A stretch of DNA of 64,000 bases, taken from Vulcanimicrobiota bacterium. Its GTDB lineage: Bacteria; Vulcanimicrobiota; Vulcanimicrobiia; Vulcanimicrobiales; Vulcanimicrobiaceae. The translations under genes and the position numbers were made by a program. The notes under the pieces were generated by a model. That model did not search any database. It saw only the letters and a program-made list of their open reading frames with translations, and was not told the origin of the DNA. Each line of letters starts with the position of its first letter. Position 1 is the stretch's first letter. The stretch covers positions 62,001 through 126,000 of the forward strand of contig PLWS01000005.1 of the NCBI GenBank assembly GCA_003151115.1, given 5' to 3'. This document shows, in pieces, positions 53,168 through 63,589 of this stretch.

Positions 53168-54981
53168 CAGGTCGCGATCTTCGTTTCGTCGCGGAATTGT
53201 CTGTTGTACAAACGCGCGTAGGGGCCGTTGCGCGCGAGCAGCACCGCGTGCGTGCCGCTTTCGACGATGCGTCCGTTCTCGACGACGAATATGACGTCGG
53301 CGCTCAAGATGGTCGAAAGACGGTGCGCGATCACCAAGCTCGTGCGTCCGCGCATCAGCGGTACGAGGGCGTCTTGGATTGCGGCCTCACTGTGCGAGTC
53401 GAGCGAACTGGTCGCCTCGTCGAGAATGAGAATGCGCGGATTCTTCAGCAAAACTCGCGCGATGGCCAAGCGTTGGCGTTCGCCGCCGGAAAGTTTGTGG
53501 CCGCGCTCGCCGACGACCGTTTGGTAGCCCTCGGGAAGCGACGCCACGAAATCCTCGATGTTTGCCGCGCGGGCGGCCGCGCGCATCTCTTCATCGGTCG
53601 CATCGGGTTTTGCGTACCGCAAATTGTTCCCAATCGTGTCGTGAAAGAGGTACGTCTCTTGCGTGACGATGCCGATGTTGCGGCGCAGCGATTCCAGCGT
53701 GAGCGTGCGCACGTCGTGACCGTCGACCAGCACGCGTCCGCGCTGCGGGTCGTAAAAACGGGGAACGAGTTGAGTAATCGTCGTCTTGCCCGCGCCTGAC
53801 GGTCCGACAAACGCGGCGACTTGGCCGGGTTCGACGGTAAAACTCACGCCGCTTAGCGCCGTGCGGTCGGTTCCGTACGAAAACGTAACGTCGTCGAAGC
53901 GAATCTCGCCGCGCGAAGTTTCCAGCGCGACGGCGCCTGGAGGCTCATATTGTTCGGGCGTCAGGTCGAGATATCCGAAAATGCGCTCGAAGACCGCCAG
54001 CGCGCTGACGATCTGCACTTGAATGCCGGCCAGCGTCGCGGCCGGGCCGTAGAGCCGGAACTGAATGTACTGAACGAACGCTACCACGACGCCGACGTCT
54101 AGCGCGCCCGCGAGTGCGAGCCATCCGCCGCCGAACCAGACAATCGCCGGACCCACGGTTACCATGGCGCCGATGGCCGAGATGAACCAGCGGCCGACCA
54201 TGGCCAGCTTGATCTCGAGCTGCATCAGGTCGGTTCCGGCGCGGTAGAATCGGCTGCGTTCGAATGCCTCGCGCGTGAAAGATTTGATGAGGGTAATGCC
54301 GGAGATCGAGAGCGTCTCTTGCGTGATCGATTCGATCTGGTCGCGCTTCTCGCGCGTCTGGCGGCGGACGTTGTACATCCTGCGGCCAACCGGAGCGAGC
54401 GGAAGGATCATCAGCGGCACGATTGCCAGCGAAATAAGCGCAAGCCGCCAGTTCCAGAGAAACATCCACACGACGGTCGTTGCGATCGTCACGACGTTGG
54501 TCACGATCGATGTCAGCGTCCCGGTGACGACGTTATCGATATTGTCCACGTCGCTTGAGACGCGGTTCATGATCTCGCCCGTCTTCGTGCCCGTGAAGAA
54601 GGACAGCGGCATCTTGTGCAAATGCGAGACGAGGCTGGTGCGCATGTCCCGCATGATGCCTTCGCCGACGATCGAGTTCAAATAACCCTGCACGACGCCG
54701 AATGCGATCGACACAAGCGCCGAACCGACGATAATCGCCACATCGATGCCGAGCTCGCGCAAGCTGCGGTGGGGAATGGCGCTGTCGATGATGCGCGCGA
54801 TCATGAATGCGGGGATGAGTCCGAGCAGCGCGGCAACTACGATGCAGAAGAGAACGGTGGCTTCTTCGCGCCAGTAGGGCAAGAAAAATGCGCCCATGCG
54901 CTTCCAGTCGACGCGCATGCGTATCTTCGGCTTTTCGCCGTACATGTTGCCCCACATGAGATGCCCGCCGCCGCCAAACAT
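53167..54981 (-). CDS. ABC transporter, fused permease/ATPase (MsbA/LmrA type)
   Basis: A 604-residue half-transporter: six membrane helices in residues about 35-330, coupling region MNRVSSDVDNID, and an ATPase with GPSGAGKTT, LSGGERQR, ILILDEATSSLDS and the His of IAHRLST. It likely works as a homodimer exporting lipid or drug. The N-terminus is rich in Gly (MFGGGGHLMWGNM). The stop overlaps the next ATPase start by one base, so the two transporters may be co-expressed. Confidence 0.93.
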   Translation of the reverse strand: MFGGGGHLMWGNMYGEKPKIRMRVDWKRMGAFFLPYWREEATVLFCIVVAALLGLIPAFMIARIIDSAIPHRSLRELGIDVAIIVGSALVSIAFGVVQGYLNSIVGEGIMRDMRTSLVSHLHKMPLSFFTGTKTGEIMNRVSSDVDNIDNVVTGTLTSIVTNVVTIATTVVWMFLWNWRLALISLAIVPLMILPLAPVGRRMYNVRRQTREKRDQIESITQETLSISGITLIKSFTREAFERSRFYRAGTDLMQLEIKLAMVGRWFISAIGAMVTVGPAIVWFGGGWLALAGALDVGVVVAFVQYIQFRLYGPAATLAGIQVQIVSALAVFERIFGYLDLTPEQYEPPGAVALETSRGEIRFDDVTFSYGTDRTALSGVSFTVEPGQVAAFVGPSGAGKTTITQLVPRFYDPQRGRVLVDGHDVRTLTLESLRRNIGIVTQETYLFHDTIGNNLRYAKPDATDEEMRAAARAANIEDFVASLPEGYQTVVGERGHKLSGGERQRLAIARVLLKNPRILILDEATSSLDSHSEAAIQDALVPLMRGRTSLVIAHRLSTILSADVIFVVENGRIVESGTHAVLLARNGPYARLYNRQFRDETKIAT

Positions 54982-54997
54982 GAAGTTGACTAGCGCC

Positions 54998-55438
54998 TTA
55001 TGGAGTTGCCGGGCATAAAGTGGCTAACACGGCTTGCGCTTCGGGCAGCGGCGTCACGTAAACGTAGCTCAGGTCATAGAGCTTACCTGAGTAGGCAATA
55101 AACACGTGCTCCGTGTGAGTCGCCAAGCCGCGAGTTGAGACTACCGTCAGGCGATCGGCGATCAGGCCGTTGCAAAGTTTGACCGTTCCTTCGGACTCGA
55201 TCTGCAGCGGTATGGAGCCGCTCTTGAAGGCCGCTTCGAAAGTAGCGCGCTGATCTTCGGTCGTTCCGCTAAACGGCACCCCCGAGAACATGAACTGCTG
55301 AGCCTGGCCCGGCAACTCCCACGACGCGATCGCGGGATGATTTGGGTTCGGCGGCAGCTTGACCCAGCCCGTGGCCGGAGGCGCGAATACCGGAGCCAGA
55401 GTTAAGACCAGTGCGAGGAAAGGTGAAAGAAATTGCAT
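54998..55438 (-). CDS. Secreted protein, unknown function
   Basis: A 146-residue protein with a signal peptide (SPFLALVLTLAPVFAPP). The mature part has GWVKLPPNPNHP, a single central Cys (VKLCNGLIADRL) and a Cys near the end (TLCPATP), which could pair. The pattern of short beta strands suggests a small beta fold. Its start overlaps the dnaJ stop by one base (TAATG), so it may be translated from the dnaK operon; a role in the envelope stress response is only inferred. Confidence 0.6.
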   Translation of the reverse strand: MQFLSPFLALVLTLAPVFAPPATGWVKLPPNPNHPAIASWELPGQAQQFMFSGVPFSGTTEDQRATFEAAFKSGSIPLQIESEGTVKLCNGLIADRLTVVSTRGLATHTEHVFIAYSGKLYDLSYVYVTPLPEAQAVLATLCPATP

Positions 55439-56454
55439 TACTTCTTTCCGTTGCGGATCGAAGCGAGTTCTTTGAAGAGTTTTTTCTCTTTGTCGGAAAG
55501 ATTGGCCGGCAGCTGCCCGATGAGCCGGACATATTGATCGCCTGCGCCGCCGTCGCGCACTTTGGGCATGCCTTTTCCGCTCAGGCGCAAGAGGCGGTTG
55601 CTTTGCGTGCCGGGCGGAATTGTCATCGCGACTTGTCCAGCCATCGTGGGAACCTTCACTTCACCGCCCAAAGCTAAATCGTAGATGCTGACCGGCATGT
55701 CGACGTAGAGATCGTCGCCCTTGCGTTTATATGTCGGATCATCGGCCAATTTGACGATCAGGTAGAGATCGCCGTTGGGGCCTCCGCCGATGCCCGCTCC
55801 GCCTTGCCCGGCCAAGCGAATGCGCTGTCCCTCGCGGATTCCGCGGGGAATCGTCACCTCGAATTTTTTCGTGGAGAGAAGCCTGCCCGTGCCGTGACAT
55901 TGAGGACAGAGTGTCCCGCGCTCCGTGCCGGTTCCGCGGCAGCGCGGGCAGACGTCTTCCAGCTGCAGCGAGATTGATTTCTTGCCGCCGTCGTAGATGT
56001 CGCGCAGCGACAGCTCGATCGTCGTTTCGAGATCTTGCCCGCGCTGCGCGAAGCCGGCGCTTTGCGCGGTGGTGCGCCGTCCGACGCCCGAGAAAAACAT
56101 ATCGAAGAAATCGGAGAAGCCGCTCGGCCCCGCGCCCGCCGCTCCGCCGAAATCCCCGAAATCGTATTGAAAGGTTTCGCTCTGGGCGTTTCTGTAGCGC
56201 CGCTGCTGTTCGGCTTGGTTCGCAGCCTCTTGCCAGTTGCTGCCCAAGACGTCATATTTGCGGCGCTTATCAGAGTCGCCTAAGACCTCGTAGGCTTCCT
56301 GAAGCTCTTTGAATTTTTCTTCGGCTTCCTGCTGATTGTTTGGATTAGCATCGGGATGCCATTTGCGCGCGAGCTTGCGGTACGCCGACTTGATGTCTTT
56401 TTCGGCGGCATTTTTGGGAACGCCAAGGATCTGGTAATAATCCTTATAGTTCAT
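55438..56454 (-). CDS. dnaJ: DnaJ-type co-chaperone with a half zinc finger
   Basis: A 338-residue J-protein. The J domain is complete (HPD at 33-35), followed by a Gly/Phe-rich part (about 95-125). The central Cys-rich domain has only two CxxCxGxG modules, CPRCRGTG (169-176) and CPQCHGTG (183-190), where DnaJ has four, so just one zinc site can form. The C-terminal substrate domains ([19 protein letters not shown]) are normal. It stimulates DnaK ATPase. ATG overlaps the grpE stop as ATGA. Confidence 0.92.
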   Translation of the reverse strand: MNYKDYYQILGVPKNAAEKDIKSAYRKLARKWHPDANPNNQQEAEEKFKELQEAYEVLGDSDKRRKYDVLGSNWQEAANQAEQQRRYRNAQSETFQYDFGDFGGAAGAGPSGFSDFFDMFFSGVGRRTTAQSAGFAQRGQDLETTIELSLRDIYDGGKKSISLQLEDVCPRCRGTGTERGTLCPQCHGTGRLLSTKKFEVTIPRGIREGQRIRLAGQGGAGIGGGPNGDLYLIVKLADDPTYKRKGDDLYVDMPVSIYDLALGGEVKVPTMAGQVAMTIPPGTQSNRLLRLSGKGMPKVRDGGAGDQYVRLIGQLPANLSDKEKKLFKELASIRNGKK

Positions 56455-57014
56455 TCAGATTTGGAAACGACGACTTTGGCGGGGCGCAGGAGCTCGTCGC
56501 CGATGGTGTATCCCTTTTGCGTTTCCTCGAGCACGACGCCGTCGCCATCGGGCGAAGGCTGCGTCGCGATTGCCTCGGCAAACGCAGGATCGAATTGCGT
56601 GCCCTTGACGCTCAGCGGTTTCACGCCTTGCGACGCGAGCAGCGCTTCGAAGCCTTTGAGCGTTTGTGAAACGCCTTCGCGCAAGGGCCCGCTCTCGGGA
56701 CCTTCGTAGGAAAGCGCGCGTTCCAAATTGTCGATCACGGGCAGCAAACTCTTGAGAAGATCGCGGCGCTTGTGCTCGGCCATGTCGCGGTTGTGCCGCT
56801 CGCTGCGCTTCTTGTAGTTTTCGAAATCCGCCATCGCGAGCAGCAGTTTGTTGTAATTTTCGTCGGCGCGCGCGACAGCCGCCGCGAGCTGAGTCTCCAA
56901 ATCCGGCGTTTCGGCCGCGGAGGATTCGAGCTCGTCGGATACCGGAACGTCGGCTTGCGTGATTACGTCGTCATTCATAAATTGCAGATCAAAAGCGGCC
57001 TTTAAAGAATCCAT
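56451..57014 (-). CDS. grpE: Nucleotide exchange factor GrpE
   Basis: A 187-residue GrpE. The long N-terminal helix ([21 protein letters not shown]) and the C-terminal beta domain ([29 protein letters not shown]) are typical, with an acidic Glu-rich start. It releases ADP from DnaK. Two starts are plausible, 57014 and ATG 56978; the second gives a normal length. It lies between dnaK and dnaJ, giving the dnaK-grpE-dnaJ order found in Actinobacteria. Confidence 0.92.
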   Translation of the reverse strand: MDSLKAAFDLQFMNDDVITQADVPVSDELESSAAETPDLETQLAAAVARADENYNKLLLAMADFENYKKRSERHNRDMAEHKRRDLLKSLLPVIDNLERALSYEGPESGPLREGVSQTLKGFEALLASQGVKPLSVKGTQFDPAFAEAIATQPSPDGDGVVLEETQKGYTIGDELLRPAKVVVSKSE

Positions 57015-57032
57015 GTAACAAGCGGGTTTGCG

Positions 57033-57076
57033 GTCCGACCCGAGCGACTAAACATACGCCGTCGCTCGGGGCGGAC
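57033..57076 (-). other. Intercistronic hairpin between dnaK and grpE
   Basis: Arms GTCCGACCCGAGCGAC (57033-57048) and GTCGCTCGGGGCGGAC (57061-57076), 15 of 16 bases paired, loop of 12. It falls in the 74-base gap between dnaK and grpE and has no T run after it. It could be an mRNA processing or stabilising element that sets dnaK apart from the rest of the operon. Confidence 0.7.
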
Positions 57077-57088
57077 TGCAGAACCGCG

Positions 57089-58936
57089 TTACTTGGATTC
57101 CTTAAACTCCGCGTCTATGACGTCTTCGCTAGGCTTCGGAGCCTCGGGTTCGCCTTCGGCTTGCCCGTTTGACGCGCCGTTTCCGGACGGAGCGCCCTCC
57201 GGCGCGGCCTTTTGATAGAGTAGCTCCGCCATCTTATAACTGGCGGCTTGGAGCTTGTCGATCGCAGGCTTGATCTCCATGGCGGTGCCGTTTTCGCTGA
57301 CCTTCTTGAGGTCGGACAGCGCTGTTTCGACTTCGCCGCGAGGGCCCTCTTCGAGCTTCTCGCCGACTTCCTTGAGCGATTTCTCGGTCGAGTAGATCAA
57401 ACTGGAGGCTTGGTTGCGGATCTCCGCTTCCTCGCGCTTTGCCTGGTCGCTCGCCGCCGAAATCTCGGCGTCTTTGACCATGCGCTCGACTTCCTCTTTG
57501 CTCAGATTGGTCGAGGACGTGATCGTGATCTGCTGCTCTTTGCCGGTTCCCAGATCTTTTGCAGCGACGTTCACGATGCCGTTGGCGTCGATGTTGAACG
57601 TCACTTCGATCTGCGGAACGCCGCGCGGAGCCGGCGGGATGCCTTCCAAGCGGAAGCGTCCCATCGTGCGGTTGTCGGCAGCCATCGGCCGTTCACCCTG
57701 GAGGACGTGGATGTCCACCGAGGTTTGACCGTCGTCCGCCGTCGTGAAGATCTGCGATTTCTTCGTCGGAATCGTCGTGTTGCGCTCGATGAGCTTCGTC
57801 ATCACGCCGCCGAGGGTTTCAAGTCCCAGCGAGAGCGGCGTTACGTCGAGCAATACGACGTTGCTGACTTCGCCGGCAAGTACGCCGGCTTGAATCGCCG
57901 CACCGACCGCGACGACTTCGTCGGGGTTGACGGTGAGGTTCGGATCCTTACCGGTGAGTTTGCGCACGAGTTCCTGGATGACCGGCATGCGCGTGGCGCC
58001 GCCGACCATGATGACCTCGTTGATTTGCGAGACGTCGAGTTTCGCATCGGCGATCGCGTTCTTGAAGGGCTGCACGGTGCGGTCGGTCAGATCGCTCGTG
58101 AGTTCTTCGAATTTGGCGCGCGTCAGCGTGAAGTCCAAGTGCTTGGGACCATTTTGGTCGGCCGTGATGAACGGCAGATTGATGGTCGTCTGCACGACGG
58201 AGCTGAGTTCGACCTTCGCTTTTTCGGCCGCCTCGGTAAGGCGCTGCATCGCCTGCTTGTCGCCGGAGAGATCGATGCCTTGTTCCTTCCGGAACTCGCC
58301 GACCAGCCAGTCGACGATGCGCTGATCGTAATCGTCGCCGCCCAAATGCGTGTCGCCGTTGGTGGCTTTGACTTCGAAGACGCCTTCGCCGACATCCAGC
58401 ACGGAAACGTCGAAGGTTCCGCCGCCGAGATCCCACACGAGAATCGTCTCGTTGCCTTTTTTCTCCAGGCCGTAGGCCAGCGCGGCAGCCGTCGGTTCGT
58501 TGATGATGCGCAGCACTTCCAGGCCGGCAATCTTGCCGGCATCTTTGGTCGCTTGCCGCTGCGCATCGTTGAAATATGCCGGGACCGTGATGACCGCTTT
58601 GGTCACCCGTTCGCCGAGATAATTACTAGCGTCGTTAACGAGCTTTTGAAGAATCATCGCCGAAATTTCTTGCGGCGTGTAATCCTTGCCGTCGATTTTT
58701 ACCGCGAAATCGGTGCCCATGTGCCGCTTGATCGAAGAGATCGTGCGGTCAGGGTTCGTGATCGCTTGCCGTTTTGCGAGCTGTCCGACGAGACGCTCAC
58801 CGGTTTTTGTGAATGCGACGACGGAAGGCGTCGTACGCGATCCTTCGGCATTCGGAATAACTGTGGGCTGCGAGCCCTCCATAACGGCGACGACCGAGTT
58901 GGTCGTGCCGAGGTCGATACCGACCACTTTTGCCAT
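57089..58936 (-). CDS. dnaK: Hsp70 chaperone DnaK
   Basis: A 615-residue Hsp70 with the ATPase opening [12 protein letters not shown], ATPase motif [13 protein letters not shown], the linker [12 protein letters not shown], substrate-binding beta domain and a C-terminal lid. The tail is rich in Glu, Pro, Ala and Gly and lacks a clear EEVD-like end. It folds client proteins with GrpE and DnaJ, whose genes follow. Start ATG 58936 has GGAAAGG about 10 bases upstream. Confidence 0.97.
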   Translation of the reverse strand: MAKVVGIDLGTTNSVVAVMEGSQPTVIPNAEGSRTTPSVVAFTKTGERLVGQLAKRQAITNPDRTISSIKRHMGTDFAVKIDGKDYTPQEISAMILQKLVNDASNYLGERVTKAVITVPAYFNDAQRQATKDAGKIAGLEVLRIINEPTAAALAYGLEKKGNETILVWDLGGGTFDVSVLDVGEGVFEVKATNGDTHLGGDDYDQRIVDWLVGEFRKEQGIDLSGDKQAMQRLTEAAEKAKVELSSVVQTTINLPFITADQNGPKHLDFTLTRAKFEELTSDLTDRTVQPFKNAIADAKLDVSQINEVIMVGGATRMPVIQELVRKLTGKDPNLTVNPDEVVAVGAAIQAGVLAGEVSNVVLLDVTPLSLGLETLGGVMTKLIERNTTIPTKKSQIFTTADDGQTSVDIHVLQGERPMAADNRTMGRFRLEGIPPAPRGVPQIEVTFNIDANGIVNVAAKDLGTGKEQQITITSSTNLSKEEVERMVKDAEISAASDQAKREEAEIRNQASSLIYSTEKSLKEVGEKLEEGPRGEVETALSDLKKVSENGTAMEIKPAIDKLQAASYKMAELLYQKAAPEGAPSGNGASNGQAEGEPEAPKPSEDVIDAEFKESK

Positions 58937-59138
58937 ACTAAAACTACCTTTCCGAGCCCCGGACCAGCTTTCGCGGGCGTCAAAGAACGCTCACTGAGCC
59001 TTGCCACTTATGGACTACAAGGACAACAGGGGTACCGATTATAGTACGCCATCGGTCCCGTCCTGTTCCATTAAGTTAAACAAGTTGGCGGCCATCTCGG
59101 TTGCAGGGTTCTCCTGCCCAAAAACCGCGCGGTCTAAC
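58937..59138 (-). promoter_or_regulatory. dnaK upstream region with a candidate -10
   Basis: On the minus strand TATAAT (59039-59044) is a good -10 match about 95 bases before the dnaK start; the -35 region is poor. I looked for CIRCE (TTAGCACTC-type) and HAIR elements and found none. The region also lacks a hrcA or hspR gene nearby, so regulation is not clear. Confidence 0.4.
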
Positions 59139-59140
59139 GG

Positions 59141-59168
59141 AAAAAAGGGACCGCTCGCGCGGTCCCTT
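59141..59168 (-). terminator. Intrinsic terminator after the HtrA gene
   Basis: Stem AAGGGACCGC (59145-59154), loop TCGC, stem GCGGTCCCTT (59159-59168). On the minus strand the hairpin is followed by T residues (complement of the A run at 59141-59146). It ends the transcript of the gene at 59189. Confidence 0.8.
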
Positions 59169-59188
59169 GGCCTCTCCCTTGAGGTCCG

Positions 59189-60436
59189 TTAAGGCTGCTG
59201 GTCGGGCTGTTGTTGGTCCGGCGGCTGCTGGTCGGGCGCTTGCCCGAGGTCCGGTTTGGCGCCGAGCGTGACCTGGGCTAGACGCTTGGTGCCTCCCGAC
59301 CAGAACTCGACGCTGACGTGGTCGCCGGGCTTCAGTTTGCCGATGGCGGTCGAGAGCGCGGCGCCGTCGTTGAACGCCTTGCCGTTGAGTTTGAGGATGA
59401 CGTCGCCGGGTTGGATGCCCGCCGAGTCGGCGGGCGAGCCGCTGACGACCTGGATGACGGCCACGCCGCCTTGTCCATGATAGTTCGTTTGATTGCGGAA
59501 TCCGGAGCTCACCGACTGCAGCTCGACGCCCATGAAGGCTTCGGCCGGCGGCTGCGTGATGCCCGGATGCGCGATCATCTGATCGACGACGCGCTTGACC
59601 GTGTTGGACGGAATTGCAAAGCCGATGCCTTGCGCGCGTCCGCCCAGCGTGGACTGGTTGACGCCGATGACGTTGCCGTTCATGTCGATGAGCGGGCCGC
59701 CGGAGTTGCCGAAGTTGATCGGCGCGGACGTCTGGAGCAAACCTTTGAACGTAATCGACTGGCCGCTCTCGGTTTGAATCGGCTCGCTGCGGTCGAAGGC
59801 TGAAACGACGCCGACCGTTACGCTCTGTTGGAGTTCGTAGGGTTCGCCGATCGCAATCGCCCACTGCCCTTGTTCGAGTTTGTCGGAATCGGCAAGCGCG
59901 AGCGAAGCGGGAAGGTGATGTCCGTCGGTGACTTTGAGCAGCGCGAGGTCTGCGCCGACGTTAGCGGCGACCAACTTGGCCGGCGCCTTCTCGCCGTTCG
60001 GGAAGACAATCGTAATCGAAGTGATCTGCGCTCCGGGAATCGGACGCACGACGTGCGCGTTCGTCACGATGTAGCCTTGCGTTCCGTAGACGAATCCCGA
60101 GCCGGAATCTTTCGCGCTGTAGGGTTGAAGCACGCCGGGACCTTGCTGTCCGAAAAACTGCTGCATGATCGGATCGACCGGGATGTACTGCTTTCCGTTG
60201 ACCGATACGTCGATGGCCACCACGGAAGGCTTGACCCGTTTGACGGCGCTGACGATGCGCTCCTGATCGCTTCCTCCGCCGGTCGAAAGCGGCGCGGCGG
60301 CTGCGGCCGGCGGATCGTGCGGCGGTCCGGTGACCGCGACGAAATGCGTGCTGGCGTACAGCATCATGAGGAACGAACCGATGACTGCGCCGGACAGAGC
60401 GATAATAGCGGCCGGCAAAATGCGTTGTCTCAACAT
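59189..60436 (-). CDS. HtrA/DegP-type serine protease
   Basis: A 415-residue membrane-anchored protease. After one N-terminal helix (about 9-28), the trypsin-like domain has catalytic His128 (TNAHVV), Asp163 (GADLALL) and Ser245 (NFGNSGGPL). One PDZ domain follows (about 300-385) and the tail ends in Pro-Asp-Gln-Gln repeats. It degrades misfolded periplasmic proteins. ATG 60436 has AGGA 4 bases away. It shares the neighbourhood of the dnaK block and has its own terminator. Confidence 0.93.
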   Translation of the reverse strand: MLRQRILPAAIIALSGAVIGSFLMMLYASTHFVAVTGPPHDPPAAAAAPLSTGGGSDQERIVSAVKRVKPSVVAIDVSVNGKQYIPVDPIMQQFFGQQGPGVLQPYSAKDSGSGFVYGTQGYIVTNAHVVRPIPGAQITSITIVFPNGEKAPAKLVAANVGADLALLKVTDGHHLPASLALADSDKLEQGQWAIAIGEPYELQQSVTVGVVSAFDRSEPIQTESGQSITFKGLLQTSAPINFGNSGGPLIDMNGNVIGVNQSTLGGRAQGIGFAIPSNTVKRVVDQMIAHPGITQPPAEAFMGVELQSVSSGFRNQTNYHGQGGVAVIQVVSGSPADSAGIQPGDVILKLNGKAFNDGAALSTAIGKLKPGDHVSVEFWSGGTKRLAQVTLGAKPDLGQAPDQQPPDQQQPDQQP

Positions 60437-60490
60437 ATTTCCTAACCTACTCCCCGCCACCCGAAAGGTTGCTGAAAGGGAGATTAAAGC

Positions 60491-61198
60491 CTAAACGGGG
60501 GCGCCCGCAGGCGCATCACTGATTATAACGCCGTCGAGCATCCGCAGGATGCGCCGCGAGTGTTTGGCGACGCCCTCGTCGTGGGTGACCACGATGATCG
60601 TGCGGCCGCTCGCGCTCAGGCGGTCGAACAGGCCGAGGATCTCCGAACTAGTTTTCGAGTCCAGGTTACCGGTCGGTTCGTCGGCCAGCAACACGGCCGG
60701 GTCGTTGACCAGGGCCCGCGCGATGGCGACGCGCTGCTGCTCGCCGCCGGAAAGTTCGGTCGGCTTGTGGCGCGCCCGTTCGCCGATGCCGACTTCCGTG
60801 AGGCGCTCCAGCGCCCGCCGCTCGCGCTCTTTGGCGGGCATGCCGGCATAGAAGAGCGGCAGCGTCACGTTGCGCAGTGCGTCGGTGCGCGCCAGCAGGT
60901 TGAAGCCTTGAAACACAAAGCCGAGTTTCTTCAGGCGGATCTCCGCGAGCTGATTATCATCGAGCTGCGAAACGTCGATGCCGTCGAGTTTGTAGGTTCC
61001 GGTCGTCGCGCGATCCAGGCAGCCCAGCACGTTCATCAGCGTCGACTTCCCCGAACCCGACGGGCCCATAATCGCAACGTATTCGCCGCGGTTGATTGTA
61101 AACGTCAGCCCGCGCAGCGCCTGCACTTGCAGTTCGCCGCTGGCATAGGTTTTGGTGAGATTCGCGACGTCGATGACGACGTTCGGGCGCTCATTCAT
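60491..61198 (-). CDS. ABC ATPase, MacB/LolD type
   Basis: A 235-residue ABC ATPase: Walker [10 protein letters not shown] (45-53), [15 protein letters not shown], Walker [12 protein letters not shown] and VVTHD. The [14 protein letters not shown] and [14 protein letters not shown] segments match MacB/LolD/FtsE proteins. It energises the two permeases encoded upstream in the operon. ATG 61198 overlaps the first permease's stop by 8 bases. No promoter is expected between them. Confidence 0.93.
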   Translation of the reverse strand: MNERPNVVIDVANLTKTYASGELQVQALRGLTFTINRGEYVAIMGPSGSGKSTLMNVLGCLDRATTGTYKLDGIDVSQLDDNQLAEIRLKKLGFVFQGFNLLARTDALRNVTLPLFYAGMPAKERERRALERLTEVGIGERARHKPTELSGGEQQRVAIARALVNDPAVLLADEPTGNLDSKTSSEILGLFDRLSASGRTIIVVTHDEGVAKHSRRILRMLDGVIISDAPAGAPV

Positions 61199-62396
61199 AG
61201 CGCAGCGCCTGAATCGGGTCGAGCTTGGCCGCGCGGTACGCGGGGTAGGTCCCGAAGACGACCGTGACGATCGTCGCGAATCCGACCGCGATGACGATCG
61301 CTTCAAGCCATGGAATTCCGCCGGTCACGCCGGAAATCCGCGCGATAAATCCGCGATCGACGATCTCGCCCAGCGCGACGCCTAAAAGCATACCGGTGAT
61401 GCATCCGAACGCCGAGAGCAGCAGCGACTCGATGAAGAACTGCAGCAGCACCTGCGAGCGCCGCGCCCCGATCGCCTTGCGGATTCCGATCTCGCGCGTT
61501 CTCTCGGTAACGGAGACCAGCATGATGTTCATGATCCCGATGCCGGCGACCACGAGCGAAATGGCGCCGACGGCGCCGACGATCAGTCCCACGATGTTGA
61601 AGAAACCGTTAATCGTTTGTGCGAAAAAGCCGAAATCGAAATACTGATACTGAGCGCCGTGAGCTTGCGCGAGCAGCGCTTGCGTTTGTTTCTCGATCTT
61701 CTTGAGATCGGCTCCCTGTTCGGCAAGCACCGAAATGCCGAAGAAGCTGCTGCCGCGCTGGTAATTGTTGTAGAACGTCGTCCAAGGTATAGCGACATCG
61801 TTGCTGATGTCTAATCCGAGCGCCGCCGTGTCGATCTTGGTTTTTCCGAAGACGCCGACGATCACGTATCGTTTGCTGCCGACGTAAATCGAAGTCCCGA
61901 TGACGCTGCCGGGCGAAGCGGCGTTCGGAAAGAGCCGCGTCAGGGCATTATCCGAAATCACGCAAACCGGCGTGGCTCGTGCGATGTCGTCGGCGTCGAG
62001 CGTCCGGCCTGCCACGAGCGGCGATGTGCTGAACCGTTTGTCCGACTCGCCGCCGAACCGCAGGCGCACGCGCTGATGCCCGGCGTCGACGATGGACGGC
62101 GCTCGTGAAAAGGGAATGACGCTTGCAACGCCCGGCACGCTCTGCTGCACGAGCGCGAGATCGCTGAGTTTGAGCGCGGCCCGGACCACGTTCCCCTGCG
62201 AGGCTTTTGGAAAGACGAAGAACGTATTGGCGTTGGTCCCTTTGAAGATGCCGCTGACCGCGCCGGCCATGCCTTGCGCGGCAACTTGCACCGATACGAT
62301 GGTCGCCACGCCCACGACCAATCCGATGACCGTCAAAATCGAGCGCGTCCGGTTCGCGAGCAGCACCCGGAATGCTTCAATGAAATAAGCGAACAT
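61191..62396 (-). CDS. MacB-like (FtsX-fold) permease, first copy
   Basis: A 401-residue permease: one N-terminal membrane helix, a periplasmic MacB-type core of about 230 residues, and three C-terminal helices with [22 protein letters not shown], the MacB/FtsX signature. The end [10 protein letters not shown] is typical. It couples the ATPase to periplasmic export, not to transmembrane passage. Its ATG shares one base with the stop of the second permease. Started at 62396, not at the longer upstream frame. Confidence 0.92.
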   Translation of the reverse strand: MFAYFIEAFRVLLANRTRSILTVIGLVVGVATIVSVQVAAQGMAGAVSGIFKGTNANTFFVFPKASQGNVVRAALKLSDLALVQQSVPGVASVIPFSRAPSIVDAGHQRVRLRFGGESDKRFSTSPLVAGRTLDADDIARATPVCVISDNALTRLFPNAASPGSVIGTSIYVGSKRYVIVGVFGKTKIDTAALGLDISNDVAIPWTTFYNNYQRGSSFFGISVLAEQGADLKKIEKQTQALLAQAHGAQYQYFDFGFFAQTINGFFNIVGLIVGAVGAISLVVAGIGIMNIMLVSVTERTREIGIRKAIGARRSQVLLQFFIESLLLSAFGCITGMLLGVALGEIVDRGFIARISGVTGGIPWLEAIVIAVGFATIVTVVFGTYPAYRAAKLDPIQALRYE

Positions 62397-63589
62397 CAGC
62401 CGCGCAGCGCTTCCACGGGGTCGAGCTTGCCGGCGCGCGCCGCCGGATAAGAACCGAAGCCGATTCCGACGGCCAGTGAAAATCCCGCCGCGATGGCAAT
62501 GACCAGCGCCCACGGTACCGGCGCAGCGCCGACGCTTTGCGCGATGACCGGAAGCATGAAGATGACGATCGACACGCCGATGATCGTACCGATCAATCCG
62601 CCTCCCAGCGAGAGGAGAGTGGCTTCGATCAAAAATTGGACGGCGATCTCTTGTGCGTTGGCGCCAATCGATTTGCGGATCCCAATCTCGCGCGTTCGCT
62701 CGCTTACCGATACGAGCATAATGTTCATGATGCCGACGCCCGCAACGAACAAAGCGACTCCGCCGATAAATGTCAGTCCCACGCCGATGAAGTTGATCAC
62801 GTTTACGAATATGGCGTTAAATGCCAGCTGATCTTGCACCGTGTATTCCGCGTGCGGGTGTATGCGTGCCATTGCGGCTTTTACGTCCATGATGACCTGC
62901 ACGGGGTTCTGCGAGCGGCTCACGGGCCAAAACTCGATGAAATCGATCGGGCCGGGCGCGATGCGGCGCATCGTCGTGTATGGTATGTAGATCGTTTCGC
63001 CGATCAAACTGCGAAACAGATTGGCCTTAATCGAAACGACGCCGATGACCGTGAGTCGTTGCGTACCCACGTTAATCGTGCGTCCGACCGCACCGCCGTT
63101 TGGGAAAAAGGACTGAGCTGCATCGTGGGAGAGCACTGCAACATTCGCGCCTGCCGCCACGTCGTTCGTATCGAGCAAGCGCCCTGAATCGACGATAAAT
63201 CCCGTCTCCTGTGTCAGTTCGCGCGTAGACTCGACGCTGATGAACGCGCTTTTTCCGCTGACGGTCACGCGGTAGTTACGCTGCTGATAGAACGGGATGG
63301 CGCGTGAAACCGAGCCGGAAGCGTATGACTGCATCAGCGCGGCGTCGCGGTAGTACATCGTGGCCTCGGCCGGATTATTTTGCGATTGGTCGGGCACGAC
63401 GATGAATCCCGGATCGCCTCCGCTCGCGATCGCCTGCTTCATTCCGCCGGATGCGGCTTGGCTCAAGCCGAGAACGGCAATGACCGAGGCGATGCCGATG
63501 ATCATTCCCAACGCGGAAAGGGCCGATCGCGACCGGTTCCGCCAGATGCTTTCGAACGCTTCCGGGATGTAGGCCAGAAAGCGCGACAT
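62396..63589 (-). CDS. MacB-like (FtsX-fold) permease, second copy
   Basis: A 397-residue paralogue of the previous gene, with the same layout (helix, periplasmic core, three helices with [22 protein letters not shown], ending LDPVEALRG). The presence of two permeases for one ATPase suggests a heterodimer, unlike E. coli MacB, which is a homodimer with its own fused ATPase. Its ATG shares one base with the stop of the adaptor gene. Confidence 0.92.
   Translation of the reverse strand: MSRFLAYIPEAFESIWRNRSRSALSALGMIIGIASVIAVLGLSQAASGGMKQAIASGGDPGFIVVPDQSQNNPAEATMYYRDAALMQSYASGSVSRAIPFYQQRNYRVTVSGKSAFISVESTRELTQETGFIVDSGRLLDTNDVAAGANVAVLSHDAAQSFFPNGGAVGRTINVGTQRLTVIGVVSIKANLFRSLIGETIYIPYTTMRRIAPGPIDFIEFWPVSRSQNPVQVIMDVKAAMARIHPHAEYTVQDQLAFNAIFVNVINFIGVGLTFIGGVALFVAGVGIMNIMLVSVSERTREIGIRKSIGANAQEIAVQFLIEATLLSLGGGLIGTIIGVSIVIFMLPVIAQSVGAAPVPWALVIAIAAGFSLAVGIGFGSYPAARAGKLDPVEALRG

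Noticed and set aside
59010-59040. MDYKDN-like codons resembling a FLAG tag and a GGTACC site upstream of dnaK
   Set aside because: Only six residues match, and the rest of the tag is missing; this is chance, not vector sequence.
57248-59044. A 598-codon open frame antisense to dnaK
   Set aside because: It is the mirror of a highly conserved gene; high-GC DNA often leaves the antisense strand open. The translation is rich in Arg, His and Asp and has no recognisable domain.
58937-59138. CIRCE or HAIR heat-shock operator
   Set aside because: No TTAGCACTC-type or CTTGAGT-type inverted repeat was found upstream of dnaK.
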